Assembly: GCA_949358305.1 (NCBI GenBank)
Contig: OX442324.1
Coordinates: 7,353,601 to 7,417,600 of the forward strand
Origin: Strigamia acuminata
Lineage: Eukaryota; Arthropoda; Chilopoda; Geophilomorpha; Linotaeniidae
DNA length: 64,000 nucleotides
Reading direction: 5' to 3'
Shown here: positions 45,594 through 55,900 of the stretch, one piece after another
Position numbering within the stretch: the stretch's first letter is position 1
How the letters are laid out: each line of letters opens with the position of its first letter
The notes under the pieces: model-generated
Database searches by the model: none
What the model was told of the DNA's origin: nothing
The model's input: only the letters and a program-made list of their open reading frames with translations
Translations under genes and position numbers: made by a program

Positions 45594-46447
45594 GCTATCC
45601 TTGCAGCACGCCGAAACCGCTAATTTTATCGCCATTTTCGCGAAATTCGCGAATTTGCGATAAATTTTCTATTTGCAGATTGCGTCGATTTCCGCGACGA
45701 TTTTCGTCTCTAGAACGTTCGAGACGACACGCCGACGTTCTCACGTAGTCTGCACGACCAGCTCTACGATTTTTCATTTAATTTCGTCCGAATTTCTGCG
45801 GGTTTCGCAATTTTCGAGACGAATTTCAATTTATTTTCAGATTTTCGCCATTTTCGAACGAGAATCAACGTTGGAAACCCGCTTTACACGGCGTGAACGA
45901 CGATTTGGACTAATTCCCGACTTAGTACACCGTGTACGGTCGTTGTATCGACGATTTTTCTCGAAGAAACGACGATTTTCGACGATTTTCGCATTTTAAA
46001 TGCGCAACAACGCCATTTTCGATTCTCGAATATTGGCGCAACGTTTCATCACACTAATTAATACTTGCCTTTCAGTTGTCGTAATTAGCTTGTTAGTATT
46101 TAAGGTCGTATTAAGTTTTTGTGGGTCCTTTAGAATAGTTTTTGCTCTTCTGTTCCAGTCGGAACTACCGCATTAACTCATTCCTAGCCAGTGCTTACCG
46201 TGGCCAACAGGTACTCCCGCGCCTCCAGGCAGGCGAACGGACCCCTGTGTGTTGGCTGGCTAGGGTTATTTGGCCACTTCAGAAGTGGTCGCCCAATTCG
46301 ATTGATATCCGCTTTGACAGTGCTCCGATTAGTGCGCCGTATTTGTGTAGTGCTACGCGATATTGTGCACCGAGACCGTCAAGTGCTCCAATTGTACCAT
46401 TCTCCATCCAGTGTGTTTTGCTACGGGTTGTTTCGTAACTCCACGTC
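45594..46447 (+). other. Copia-B untranslated leader
   Basis: About 850 bases, CGATTTTCG-rich, without a recognisable open frame. Its 3' quarter carries a folded element related to that in Copia-I and J (46152-46264). Confidence 0.65.
46152..46264 (+). promoter_or_regulatory. structured leader RNA element, Copia-B version
   Basis: Hairpin GTTCC/GGAAC (46152-46156 with 46161-46165); outer stem CCTAGCCAG (46183-46191) with CTGGCTAGG (46256-46264), 9 bp; inner pairing GCCAAC (46203-46208) with GTTGGC (46251-46256) and ACAGG with CCTGT. The sequence CCCGCGCCTCCAGG replaces CCCGCGGCCCCAGG. The outer stem corresponds in position to the I and J versions with different bases; the inner fold differs. 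Confidence 0.55.
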
Positions 46448-49324
46448 ATGTCAAAGTCCGCAGACGGAAATCCAGGACGACTTCCCATCCTTAGCGTAGG
46501 AAACTACGAACTTTGGCAGCGCTCAATGCGCATGGTACTCCGAAGCGAGGAATTGTGGGAACACGTAACGGAAGAAGAAGAGCAAGATTTCCTTAAAACC
46601 GCCGGAGATAAGGAAAAGAAGAAATACAAGCGTCGTAAAGCCAAGGCATTAGGCTTAATATACTGTTCTGTAAGCGAGGCGAAGAAGTCTGCGCTAGATA
46701 ATTGTAAAACCCCGAAGGAAGCATGGGACATTTTAGCCAACATTTATGCGCCATCATCTCGCGCACGACAGGCAGCCATGCGCCGCGAATTTTTGAATTT
46801 GCGCCTAGAGCAGGGCGAAGATATGGCCGACTTCTTAGGACGCGTTGACTATCATGTCCGCCAAATGAAGGATATCGGAGAGATAACTTCGCCTGATCAC
46901 CACGCTTACCAATACTTGGACTTATTGCCTCGTGAATATTCACAGATTTCATTCACAACATATCACTTGCCCAACGGTGAATTCACACCAAAGAAAGTGT
47001 CTGAACAATTGCTCGCGGAACATATGCGACTCAAAGCTATGGATTCGCGCGACATAGACAATTCTAAATCTCCACGTGCCTATGCTGGTGAAAAACAGCA
47101 ACGTGGGAGAAATCGTTCTCGTCCCTCTCGACCGTTATCTTCGGTGCAGTGTTTTAATTGCCAAGAATTTGGCCATTACGCAAATAAATGTCCATTACCG
47201 CCGCGCCGAGATGACAAAAATCAGCCGACAGCTTCACTTCAAAGGAAGCCAAGAAGTTCTAGCCGCAAACGCAATAAGAACTCAAATCGTGATGATTCGA
47301 GGCCAAGGGGGAATTCCAGCGCAAGACGGGAAACGAACTTTTTCGCCAGTGCGCCTCAACCAATGCCCACAATTCACTTCATGCAATCACATGAATGGAT
47401 AGTGGATTGTGGGGCAACGGATCATGTGTGCCACGTCCAGGCTTGGTTTCAGGACTTTGTTAAAGTTGTGCCCTTTAACATAGCATTAGGTCAAGGACAT
47501 TCCGAAGTTCTAGGAAAGGGCAAAGTCCAGATTATCTCCATGATCAACAACGTAGAATGTGTCGTAAATCTCCAAGATGTGTTGTATGCGCCAAAATTTG
47601 AGGCAAATTTGATTTCAGTGTCAAAAATGGATAAAACTAAACATCACATCCATATTTGGAATGGAGACGTCTATGTCTACAAATCCGACATTAAACATCC
47701 AATGCTTCGGGCCAAAGAAAAGGGCGGCCTTTATTATGTCGACGGCTTGTGCCCACCTTCAACACTGATGTCAACAGTGGATGTACCTATTGCGCAGTCA
47801 ATCGCTCCGACCCGAACATTAGTCACGACAGAAGAGGATTTCATCCAGTATCCAAGAGCAAAGAAAAAGTCGAAAAATCCTGAACTTTTTACTGATTTTC
47901 GGCTCGAATTCCCTCCTTTGCCAAATGAAATTCCTCCGCCTGCACCAATCAAAGTAACCCAGTCCAAGACACCTCCTGTACCTGTTCCTACCAATCCATT
48001 ACCTCAAGTCCCATCCTTTGCCAAGACATTAAAGGCAAACCCACCGATCTCCCAACCGAATTCAAATTCAAAACCGAATTCAAAGCCAACCAACGCAAAG
48101 AAGGTTGCAGCACCATCGGTTAAAAAGGATGCGACTGGGATATGGCACAGCAGATTGGGTCATCTTCACACCAATGCAATGAAACTTTTGGCCGGAAATA
48201 ACCAAGTTTACGGGGTCACACCGGCAGAAGTAAACAAAGAACTTTCATGTAATCATTGTCGAATTGCGAAATCAACGCGCATTTCTCACAAACCGGATGA
48301 ACATCCAATTTCAACAAAGGCTTTAGATCTCCTACACATGGACGTGTGGGGAGCTTCAAGAACGACTTCCTACGGAGGCGCGCGTTATGTGTTAACGATT
48401 ATCGATGACGCCACGCGCTATGCCTGGATATTTCCGATGGCCCAAAAATCCCAAGTGTTTGGACTCTTTAAGGACTATGTCACACGAATTGAACGAGTGA
48501 CGGGCAAACGAGTCAAGGCCATCCGAACAGACCGAGGAGGGGAATTCTTATCAAACGAATTTGACCGCTATTTAAAAGAGACCGGAATTCAGGCCCAAAG
48601 GACCAATCCACATAGCCCCGCTATGAATGGCACAGCAGAGCGAATAAACCGCACCATGGCGGATTACACGCGTGCCATACTAGATGAAACCGGATTACCT
48701 AATGAACTTTGGGCAGAATTCGCAGTGACTTTCTCCTATATAAAGAATCGGTGTCCTCATTCTCGTCTCAAAAATGAGGTGCCCTATATCCTGTGGCGAC
48801 GACGTGCCCTTTCGCTCAGACACCTGCGCAAGTTAGGCTCCAAGTGCTGGGTTCATCATACAGCGCCCGGCAGGGACAAATTGGATCCACGAGCTTGGGA
48901 GGGCTATTTAGTCGGATACGCCACGACAACGCGAGGTTATCGCGTCTGGAATCCAACAGATAACAAAGTTATCGAGTCCATTCACGTCCAAATTGATGAA
49001 CGGCAATCTTATAAGCGCTCTAATCATTATCGAGGTCCACAGCAACCGTGGATGGGACCAGATTTGGACCAAACGCATCAAGCGTCGCAAATTTATGAAC
49101 CATTGCGCATTTCACAACCGCAAGTGAGATTTGACGACGAGTTGGAATATACCGATTGGCCCAAATTTCCGGATTCGGAAGATGAATGCGATACAGACTA
49201 TGACTCTGACGATTCAGCTCCGCCAGGCGCTCAAGCCCGGACACCACCAGGGTCTCCAATTAGGATTCCAAAACCTGTCCTATCTCCAATAATTTCTCCA
49301 GTGATATCTCGAGCGCCAAGGTAA
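46448..49324 (+). pseudogene. Copia-B gag, protease and integrase (frame ends by frameshift)
   Basis: ATG at 46448 opens 958 codons. Order: DUF4219/UBN2-type capsid (NYELWQRSM near residue 18), CCHC knuckle at 47150-47191 (CFNCQEFGHYANKC), protease with Asp-Cys-Gly-Ala at 47405-47416 in place of the usual Asp-Ser/Thr-Gly, a Pro/Ser-rich linker, WHSRLGHLH pre-integrase region with CNHC, and the integrase core (HMDVWGA, TDRGGEF, AERINRT). A TAA at 49322-49324 ends this frame in the linker before the reverse transcriptase; pol continues in another frame. Confidence 0.9.
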
Positions 49325-51257
49325 TACACCAACTTACACACCACCGGGTTCACCACCACGTTTCGTGAATGCTCGTCGAGGCTCTCGAGGGAATGCACCT
49401 CAAGCACATCCAGCAGCACAGCATGGCCCACCTCCAACTGGAGCTGCAACTGCATATAAATGGCGTTACATTGGTGGAGATACTGAGTGTAGACACTGGA
49501 AAAGAGAGGAACATTTGCGCAAAGTGCAGGAACCTGGCAAATTAAAAACAGATGTTTATTATTTCCCAGAAGCGGGACTCCGATTACGTTCTAGAGGTGA
49601 AGTTGAGGAATTCTGTCACATGAACAATATTCCTTATGATTCTGAACTGTTTTATTTTGGCAATATGGAATATGAATTGGAGGATCTTCCACAACCACTT
49701 CCCAGAGTGCACCTTTGTCGTCGTGATCCCACTAGTTACGCAGAGGCTGTAAGATTTCCGGATGCAACCAAATGGCAGGAAGCCATTAATGAAGAGTTAG
49801 ACACTTTTGCAGAAAGAGGCGTCTATGAAGAGGTCCCAAAACCGGAAAATACAACCATATTAGGATGCAAATGGCTCTTCAAACTGAAGGAAGATGCTCT
49901 AGGCAAACCAGCCAGATATCGCGCCAGATTAGTGGCACAAGGCTTTCGCCAAACTTTAGGAGTAGACTACGACGAAGTCTTTAGCCCTGTTGTCAACTTT
50001 GTTCTCATACGCCTATTTTTCTGCCTATTAGTAGTCCTCAAAGGGTGGAAGGACGCGCATTTAGATGTGAAGTGCGCGTACCTATATGGCGATCTTGCGC
50101 ACAAAGTATATATGCGCATTCCAGCTGGCGCAACATGTTCAAATCCAAATCACGTATGGCTCCTGATAAAGTCGCTCTACGGACTCCATCAGTCCGGGCG
50201 CCAATGGTTTGAAAAACTGGATCAAACATTGCGCGATTTGGGATTTCTCAGATTACCAGGGTGCAACTGTGTGTACATATACGGAACTTCCGCCGTGATG
50301 CTAATATACGTCGATGATATAGTACTATTTCACGCGACGGATGGCATCCTGACGCAATTAATTGCTCTCATCAGCACCAAATTCGATGTCGTGAATTTAG
50401 GACCAATTACGAAACTCTTAGGTGTAGAGTTCATCCGTACTCCCAAAGGAATCTTCATCATCCAACGTGCATACATACAGAAGATTCTCAAGAAATTTGA
50501 AATTATCGCCGATAAACTCATCAAGGTCCCAGTAACACCAGGAACGACGCTCGTCAAAGGGTCGAAAGAGGACTTGCCAGAATTTCCTTATCGTTCGTTA
50601 ATAGGCTCTCTTCTCTTCCTCGCATCGAGGACACGACCTGATATATTATTCTCAGTGATAATGTTGTCACAGTTTAACAATTGCTATAACCACACGCACA
50701 TCAAGGCACTCATGCAGGTTGTGCGCTACGTAGGCAATACTTTGGATTACGCAATTGAACTGTCAAATTGTTCCAATGGACAACTATGGGGATATACTGA
50801 CGCGTCCTGGGCCACCGAAGTCAGCACTTCTTTGAGTTTCGGCGGGTATATAGCCTATATTGGAAACGTCCCCATCGGATGGAGTTGTCGTAAACAAACA
50901 AGCGTGGTGTGCTCAACGATGGAGGCGGAGTTTGTCGCCCTCGTTGAGTGCGTCCGTGAGCTGTATTGGCTCGATTACGTCTACAGTTCCGTACCGATGC
51001 TGAATAGATCAACACCACCTTTAGTGTTCTCCGATGCGCTTTCTTCCATCCAATTCACATCAAATGACGTGGAGAACAGTAAAACGAAACATATCCGAGT
51101 GAAATTTCATTGGATTCGGGAATGGTACACAGCAGGTGCATTCCAATTGCGCAAAGTCCCCGGATCAATGAACGTGGCAGACATCTTTACCAAATGGTTG
51201 GGCTCATCTCAACTGCGTCTCCTGATTTCCCGGATTTTCAATTTCAACCTATCGTGA
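49325..51257 (+). pseudogene. Copia-B reverse transcriptase and RNase H
   Basis: The frame is shifted by one relative to the upstream part and is open from before 49325. It encodes the RT N-terminal block (WQEAINEELDTF), RYRARLVAQGFRQT, VKCAYLYGDL, YVDDIVLF (YVDD at 50307-50318), then RNase H (YTDASWATE, STMEAEFVALVE, KTKHIRVKFHW) and the tail DIFTKWLGSSQLR. A single indel in the linker near 49300 explains the break. Confidence 0.9.
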
Positions 51258-51285
51258 CATTCTTAATTTAGTTTTACCCGAATTT

Positions 51286-51360
51286 TGAGGATCATCGAGT
51301 TCCAGTGGGAATTTTCGGGCTTCCGTAGTGATTCATATAACAGTACCCGGCTCGATGTTC
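51286..51360 (+). promoter_or_regulatory. conserved 3' UTR structured element, Copia-B version
   Basis: CATCGAG (51293-51299) pairs with CTCGATG (51351-51357). Inside are TTCC-AGTG-GGAA and CGGG...CCCG hairpins. Most of these 75 bases are shared with Copia-D. Confidence 0.6.
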
Positions 51361-51452
51361 CGAATTATTATTTCCATTATTATTATTCTATGTAAAGTTA
51401 CATTTAAAGTTTTTCCCTTAACTTATTCTTTATTTTTGCGGCTATTTGCCAT

Positions 51453-51465
51453 CGAAGGGGGAAAT
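51453..51465 (+). other. Copia-B polypurine tract
   Basis: CGAAGGGGGAAAT directly precedes the TG of the Copia-B 3' LTR, of which only two bases remain before Copia-J begins. Confidence 0.75.
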
Positions 51466-51467
51466 TG

Positions 51468-52020
51468 TGTTAGACTTTGGAACCACTTTTGAGTTATTTA
51501 AATCGTTTTTCGATGTGAAATGACTTTGAAATGTTTATTTTATTATCCATCGGTTATCTTTTCTTATTCGGGGTAATTTAGTATTGTTTCTTATGTTTTT
51601 CCTTAGTTTCTATGTAAAGGGAATGCATGATGCCTTTTAGATGTGTCTTATCCATCTGGCATCATGCATCCTCTATTCTGTGTGTATTTCTACTTATTGT
51701 TTCTATTTTCGGCCACCAGATGTCTCTGGCACATTACAAATGGCCGCTCACACGGGTAGTGTGTTTCCTTGTGTTTGTCCAGTGATTCTGGACCCATTAT
51801 GTAAGTTTTCTCTTAATAAATGTTATATTTTTGGTTAACTATTGTATTTAGTTCGGCACTACACGTTTCTATAAGTGTAGTGCACGCGAATTTGATCGTA
51901 AGTCCGCTCAAACTCGCGTACGCGCATCACGCGCATTTGTCCGCACTTAGAAGTGCGTTTGACTCAGTTTTACGCTTCCTATCGCCTATTTCGGCGATAT
52001 TTTTGCGCCACACAGCTACA
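51468..52020 (+). repeat. Copia-J 5' LTR
   Basis: 553 bp, TGTTAGAC to CAGCTACA. Contains AAATGGCCGC (51738-51747), GTAAGT (51801-51806) and AATAAA (51815-51820). Confidence 0.95.
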
Positions 52021-52022
52021 AG

Positions 52023-52040
52023 TGGTAGCAGAGGCCTGGA
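52023..52040 (+). other. Copia-J primer-binding site, tRNA-iMet 3' end
   Basis: TGGTAGCAGAGG matches the initiator-Met complement for 12 bases, then diverges; two bases after the LTR. Confidence 0.8.
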
Positions 52041-52904
52041 AAGCCACCAGTGCCTCGTTTTTCCATTAATTTTCCGTGAATTTCGCGATTTTTCGCGATT
52101 TTTGCGGAAATTTTTGTTTTTTTCAGATTTTCGACGATTTCCGGCAGTCAACAACGTCTTTCTGACGTTCACAACCCCGGAGTGCGGTCGTAATCGTCGA
52201 TTTTTGAATTTTTTCAACCTTTTTTCGTGTTTTTCGAGTTAAAAACACTGTTTTTTTGTGTTTTTCGAGTTAAAAACACTGCTTTTTGTGCATTTATTGT
52301 GCAAGATAGCGACAATTGACCTAGGAAAGGTCTTGTTCTTTTTTTTCCCTCTAATTTTTCGTGAATTTCGCGATTTTTCGCGATTTTTGCGGAAATTTCA
52401 TTTATTTTCAGATTTTTTCGCCGATTTTCATCATTTGTCACGTTCCGACAACGTCTGAGCGACGTTTTCATCCAGAAACGGGCATAACCCGCTGTCTGCA
52501 CCCCGGAGTGCGACAGTATCGGCGATTTTCGAGAAGTTTTTCCCGGTTTTCGAAATCGGTCGGCGATCTTTTGAAGAATTCCGCATTTTTTATGCGCGGT
52601 GTGCACAGGGACGTCTGTGCATACAGATTCACCAACTTCTCCTTCTTTTTATTTCAGATTTCGAATTTATTTGTTAATTTTAAGTTTTTGGAGTGGGTCC
52701 CGATTAGTATCGGCACAGCCCTTCGGACATTCCGTCCAAGCTGTGCTTGTATTCTTAGACAAGGCTGAGCCCTGCGCCACCTAACATTCCCGCGGCCCCA
52801 GGTGGTCATAAAGGACGTTAGGGGGACACTTGTCTAAGGTTCTTAGCCAATTTTAGCATTGGCTCCCCGTCGAGGTTATTCCGCTTCTAACAACGTTTAG
52901 TGAA
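52041..52904 (+). other. Copia-J untranslated leader
   Basis: About 860 bases, close in length to the Copia-B leader, so the leader is complete. It has a direct repeat GTGTTTTTCGAGTTAAAAAC (about 52230-52280) and the folded element at 52713-52838. No capsid-coding frame is present in it. Confidence 0.65.
52713..52838 (+). promoter_or_regulatory. structured leader RNA element, Copia-J version
   Basis: Stem GCACAGC (52713-52719) with GCTGTGC (52740-52746), enclosing hairpin GGAC/GTCC (52725-52728 with 52734-52737). Outer stem CTTAGACAAG (52754-52763) with CTTGTCTAAG (52829-52838), 10 bp. Inner CCACCT (52777-52782) with AGGTGG (52800-52805), and CCTAAC (52780-52785) with GTTAGG (52817-52822), interleaved as a pseudoknot. 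All five pairings have counterparts with changed bases in Copia-I. Confidence 0.7.
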
Positions 52905-55900
52905 GTGCTTCGAGTGAAAAGTGCTCCGATTACGTCTTTAGTGCCTCGAGTGTTTATGCGTGCTCATTATCGCCATTATCTCCGATTTTCCTCCGGAAAA
53001 ATGCAGACAGCAAGAGCCAACTTGAATTGGAATCGGTACACGAAGGAAACATCGGCTTTTGCTATGGACAATCGTGGATGCAATCAATCCCGACCTCCTC
53101 GTCCGATTTCGCAGGTTCGCTGTTTTAATTGCGGCTTTTTCGGCCACTACGCGAATAAGTGCCCCCGCCCTCGCAAACAGGGCAAGGAACCGCAACCGGT
53201 CGCGTCTCAACAAGGCCGACCCCGCAGTAAGAGCAAACGACGGCAGAATAACAGTTCGCAGCAATCCGGTGGTCAAAACCGTGATGTTTCTCGTCCCCGA
53301 AGGGACGCCGCTTACCTGTTGTCGGCTCCACCGGTGATCGAAGCTCCGGTTGTACATTTTCTCCAGTCCCACGAATGGATTGTCGATTGTGGGGCCACCG
53401 ACCACGTTTCGCACGTCAAAGCGTGGTTTACGAACTTTGTTTCCGTTGTCCCGTTCAACATCGAGTTAGGCCAGGGCAGTTCGAGGGTCACAGGCAAAGG
53501 TGACGTTCCGGTCAAGTCGCTCATCGATGGCTGCGAATGCACCGTATTGCTCCGCGACGTATTATTCGCACCTGACTTCGGCGCCAATCTTATCTCGGTT
53601 TCTCGGATTGATAAATGCGGACATCACATCCACATTCACAACTCGGAATTGCATACGTATGAAACGGACATCAAACTAAGTGTTCTTCGGGCGAAACAGA
53701 AGTCTGGACTTTATTTCGTGGATGGGCTCATCTCGCCATTCGCCGCTCCGACTAATGTTTCGAGTTCGTCTGTTTCATCATCACTTCCGACTCCGATACC
53801 GACCACTCTAGTGACGAAGGAAGAGGACTTTCCCGCATTGCCCAAGTCTTCCAACAAGACTAAGAAGAAGTCGGCTGACAATATGACCGATTTCCGCTTG
53901 CCCGTCTCCTCCAACACCTTGCTTGTCCCTTCACTTTTCCCTACCAGTCCTGCTCCTATTCCCGGATCCCAACCTCAACAGATCCGGATGTATTCCAATG
54001 CCCTCGCATCTCCTCCTCCCGTTGCCAAGTCAAACGCAGCATTACCTCCCAAACCAGTTAATCCTTCGGTTGCCAACGTCGCAGACGCCACGGGATTGTG
54101 GCACGGCAGGCTGGGTCACCTGCATACGAAGGCCATGCGGACTTTAGCGGCTAACTCCCAGGTTTATGGGCTTGATCCAGCTGCTGTTCGCCAGGAACTT
54201 TCCTGCAACACGTGCCGTGTTGCCAAGTCCACGCGTGCTCCACATAAGCCAATTTCCGCGCCTTCAACCACGAAACCGCTTGAATTGCTTCACATGGACG
54301 TCTGGGGCCCGTCGAGACTGCCTTCCATCGGCGGTGCTAATTTTGCCTTCACCATTATCGATGACGCCACCAGGTACGCCTGGCTTTTCCCGATCGCCCG
54401 TAAATCCGATGTTTTTGCTACGTTTAAAGACTTTGTTTCCCGCGTTGAACGTATTGCTGATTGCCGGATTAAAACAATTCGCACCGACCGTGGAGGAGAA
54501 TTTATTTCGAGGGATTTTGACCGTTTTCTTGCCGACAAGGGTATTGTTGCTCAACGGACCAATCCCGCATCGCCACAGATGAACGGTGTCGCCGAACGCC
54601 TGAACCGGACAATGGGCGACTATCTCCGCTCCATCAACTCCGAAACCGGATTTTCGCACACGCTTTGGGCTGAACTTGCCGTGACGTTCACATATATCAA
54701 AAACCGCAGTCCGCATTCGAAGCTCAACGACGAAATCCCATACATTTTGTGGCGCCAGCGTGCTCTTTCCGTCAGACATTTTCGTAAGATTGGTTCCAAG
54801 TGCTGGGTACACTTCACCGCACCTGGACGCAACAAACTGGATCCTCGAGCGTGGGAAGGATTTCTCGTTGGCTACGCTTCGGGAACTCGAGGGTATCGAG
54901 TGTGGAATCCGGCTACGAACACCGTCACCGAATCTGTTCACGTCCAAATCGATGAACGGCAGAACTTTAAGCGCTCGCCCTTTTATGTTCCAGATCCGGA
55001 TGACAATGCTCCACCCATGGAGGAGCCTGCTCGTGGCCACACCCCGTCACGTGTCACTTTTCGTGATAACTTTCCAACTCAGCCTTGGCCTCGTCGACGT
55101 CACGATTCGGATAACGACTCTTCTGCTGACAGCAGTGACGAGGATGGTATTGCCAGTCGTGCTCCCTCCGTCGCTTCGAGTGCTCCGTCTTTCGCTTCAT
55201 TCGCACCATCTCTTCCTACAGCTGATGGTCTCATCGCCGCTGCTGACGGCTTAGCTGCTACGACTGATGGCTCTGTTACCGACGCTGATGGCTCTGTTAC
55301 CGTCGCTGATGGCTCCGATAATGTTACGACCATTGCAGGACATGGACAATTTACTCCGACCGTACGTTCCACCCGCTTGCCTCATCTACGGCGTTCGATG
55401 TCCTACCCATCTCTCCCGGGTCTTGACGACACCGCAGCGATGTCTGAACAGGGTTCAGATTTTGACGAAGACCTTCTCGACGAAGCGGCTGCCTTGCCTG
55501 TCCGACTTCCGGGTACGCCTAATTTGGCGCCTTTACGCGCTCTTCATTGCCCTTGGAGTTTTGTTGGCGGCGTTTCGCCCTTCAGCGGATGGAGGAGAGA
55601 AGAGCATCTCCGGAAAGATCAGGTTCCGGGGAGGATTAAAGTCGACGTTTATTATTATCCGGAGCACGGTGTCCGCTTGCGGTCGCACACAGATATCGCC
55701 GCTTATTGTTTCGCACACCGGATACCGTATGATGAGTCCGTTTTCTTCTTCGGCAATTTAGAACACCACATGCCATATGCTCCGCCATCGCCTCCTCGTG
55801 TCCACATGTGTTTTCGGGAACCGGCCACATACGCCGAAGCTGTGAAATTGCCCGAAGCACCGAAATGGACCGAAGCAATCGACGAGGAACTTTCGACTTT

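Noticed and set aside
46191-46499. small upstream frames in the Copia-B leader as genes
   Set aside because: They overlap the folded leader element and the gag start in other frames and have no recognisable domain.
54264-55040. 258-codon antisense open frame within Copia-J pol
   Set aside because: It is the complement of the integrase-coding region; codon bias of the sense frame leaves the antisense frame open. No independent support.
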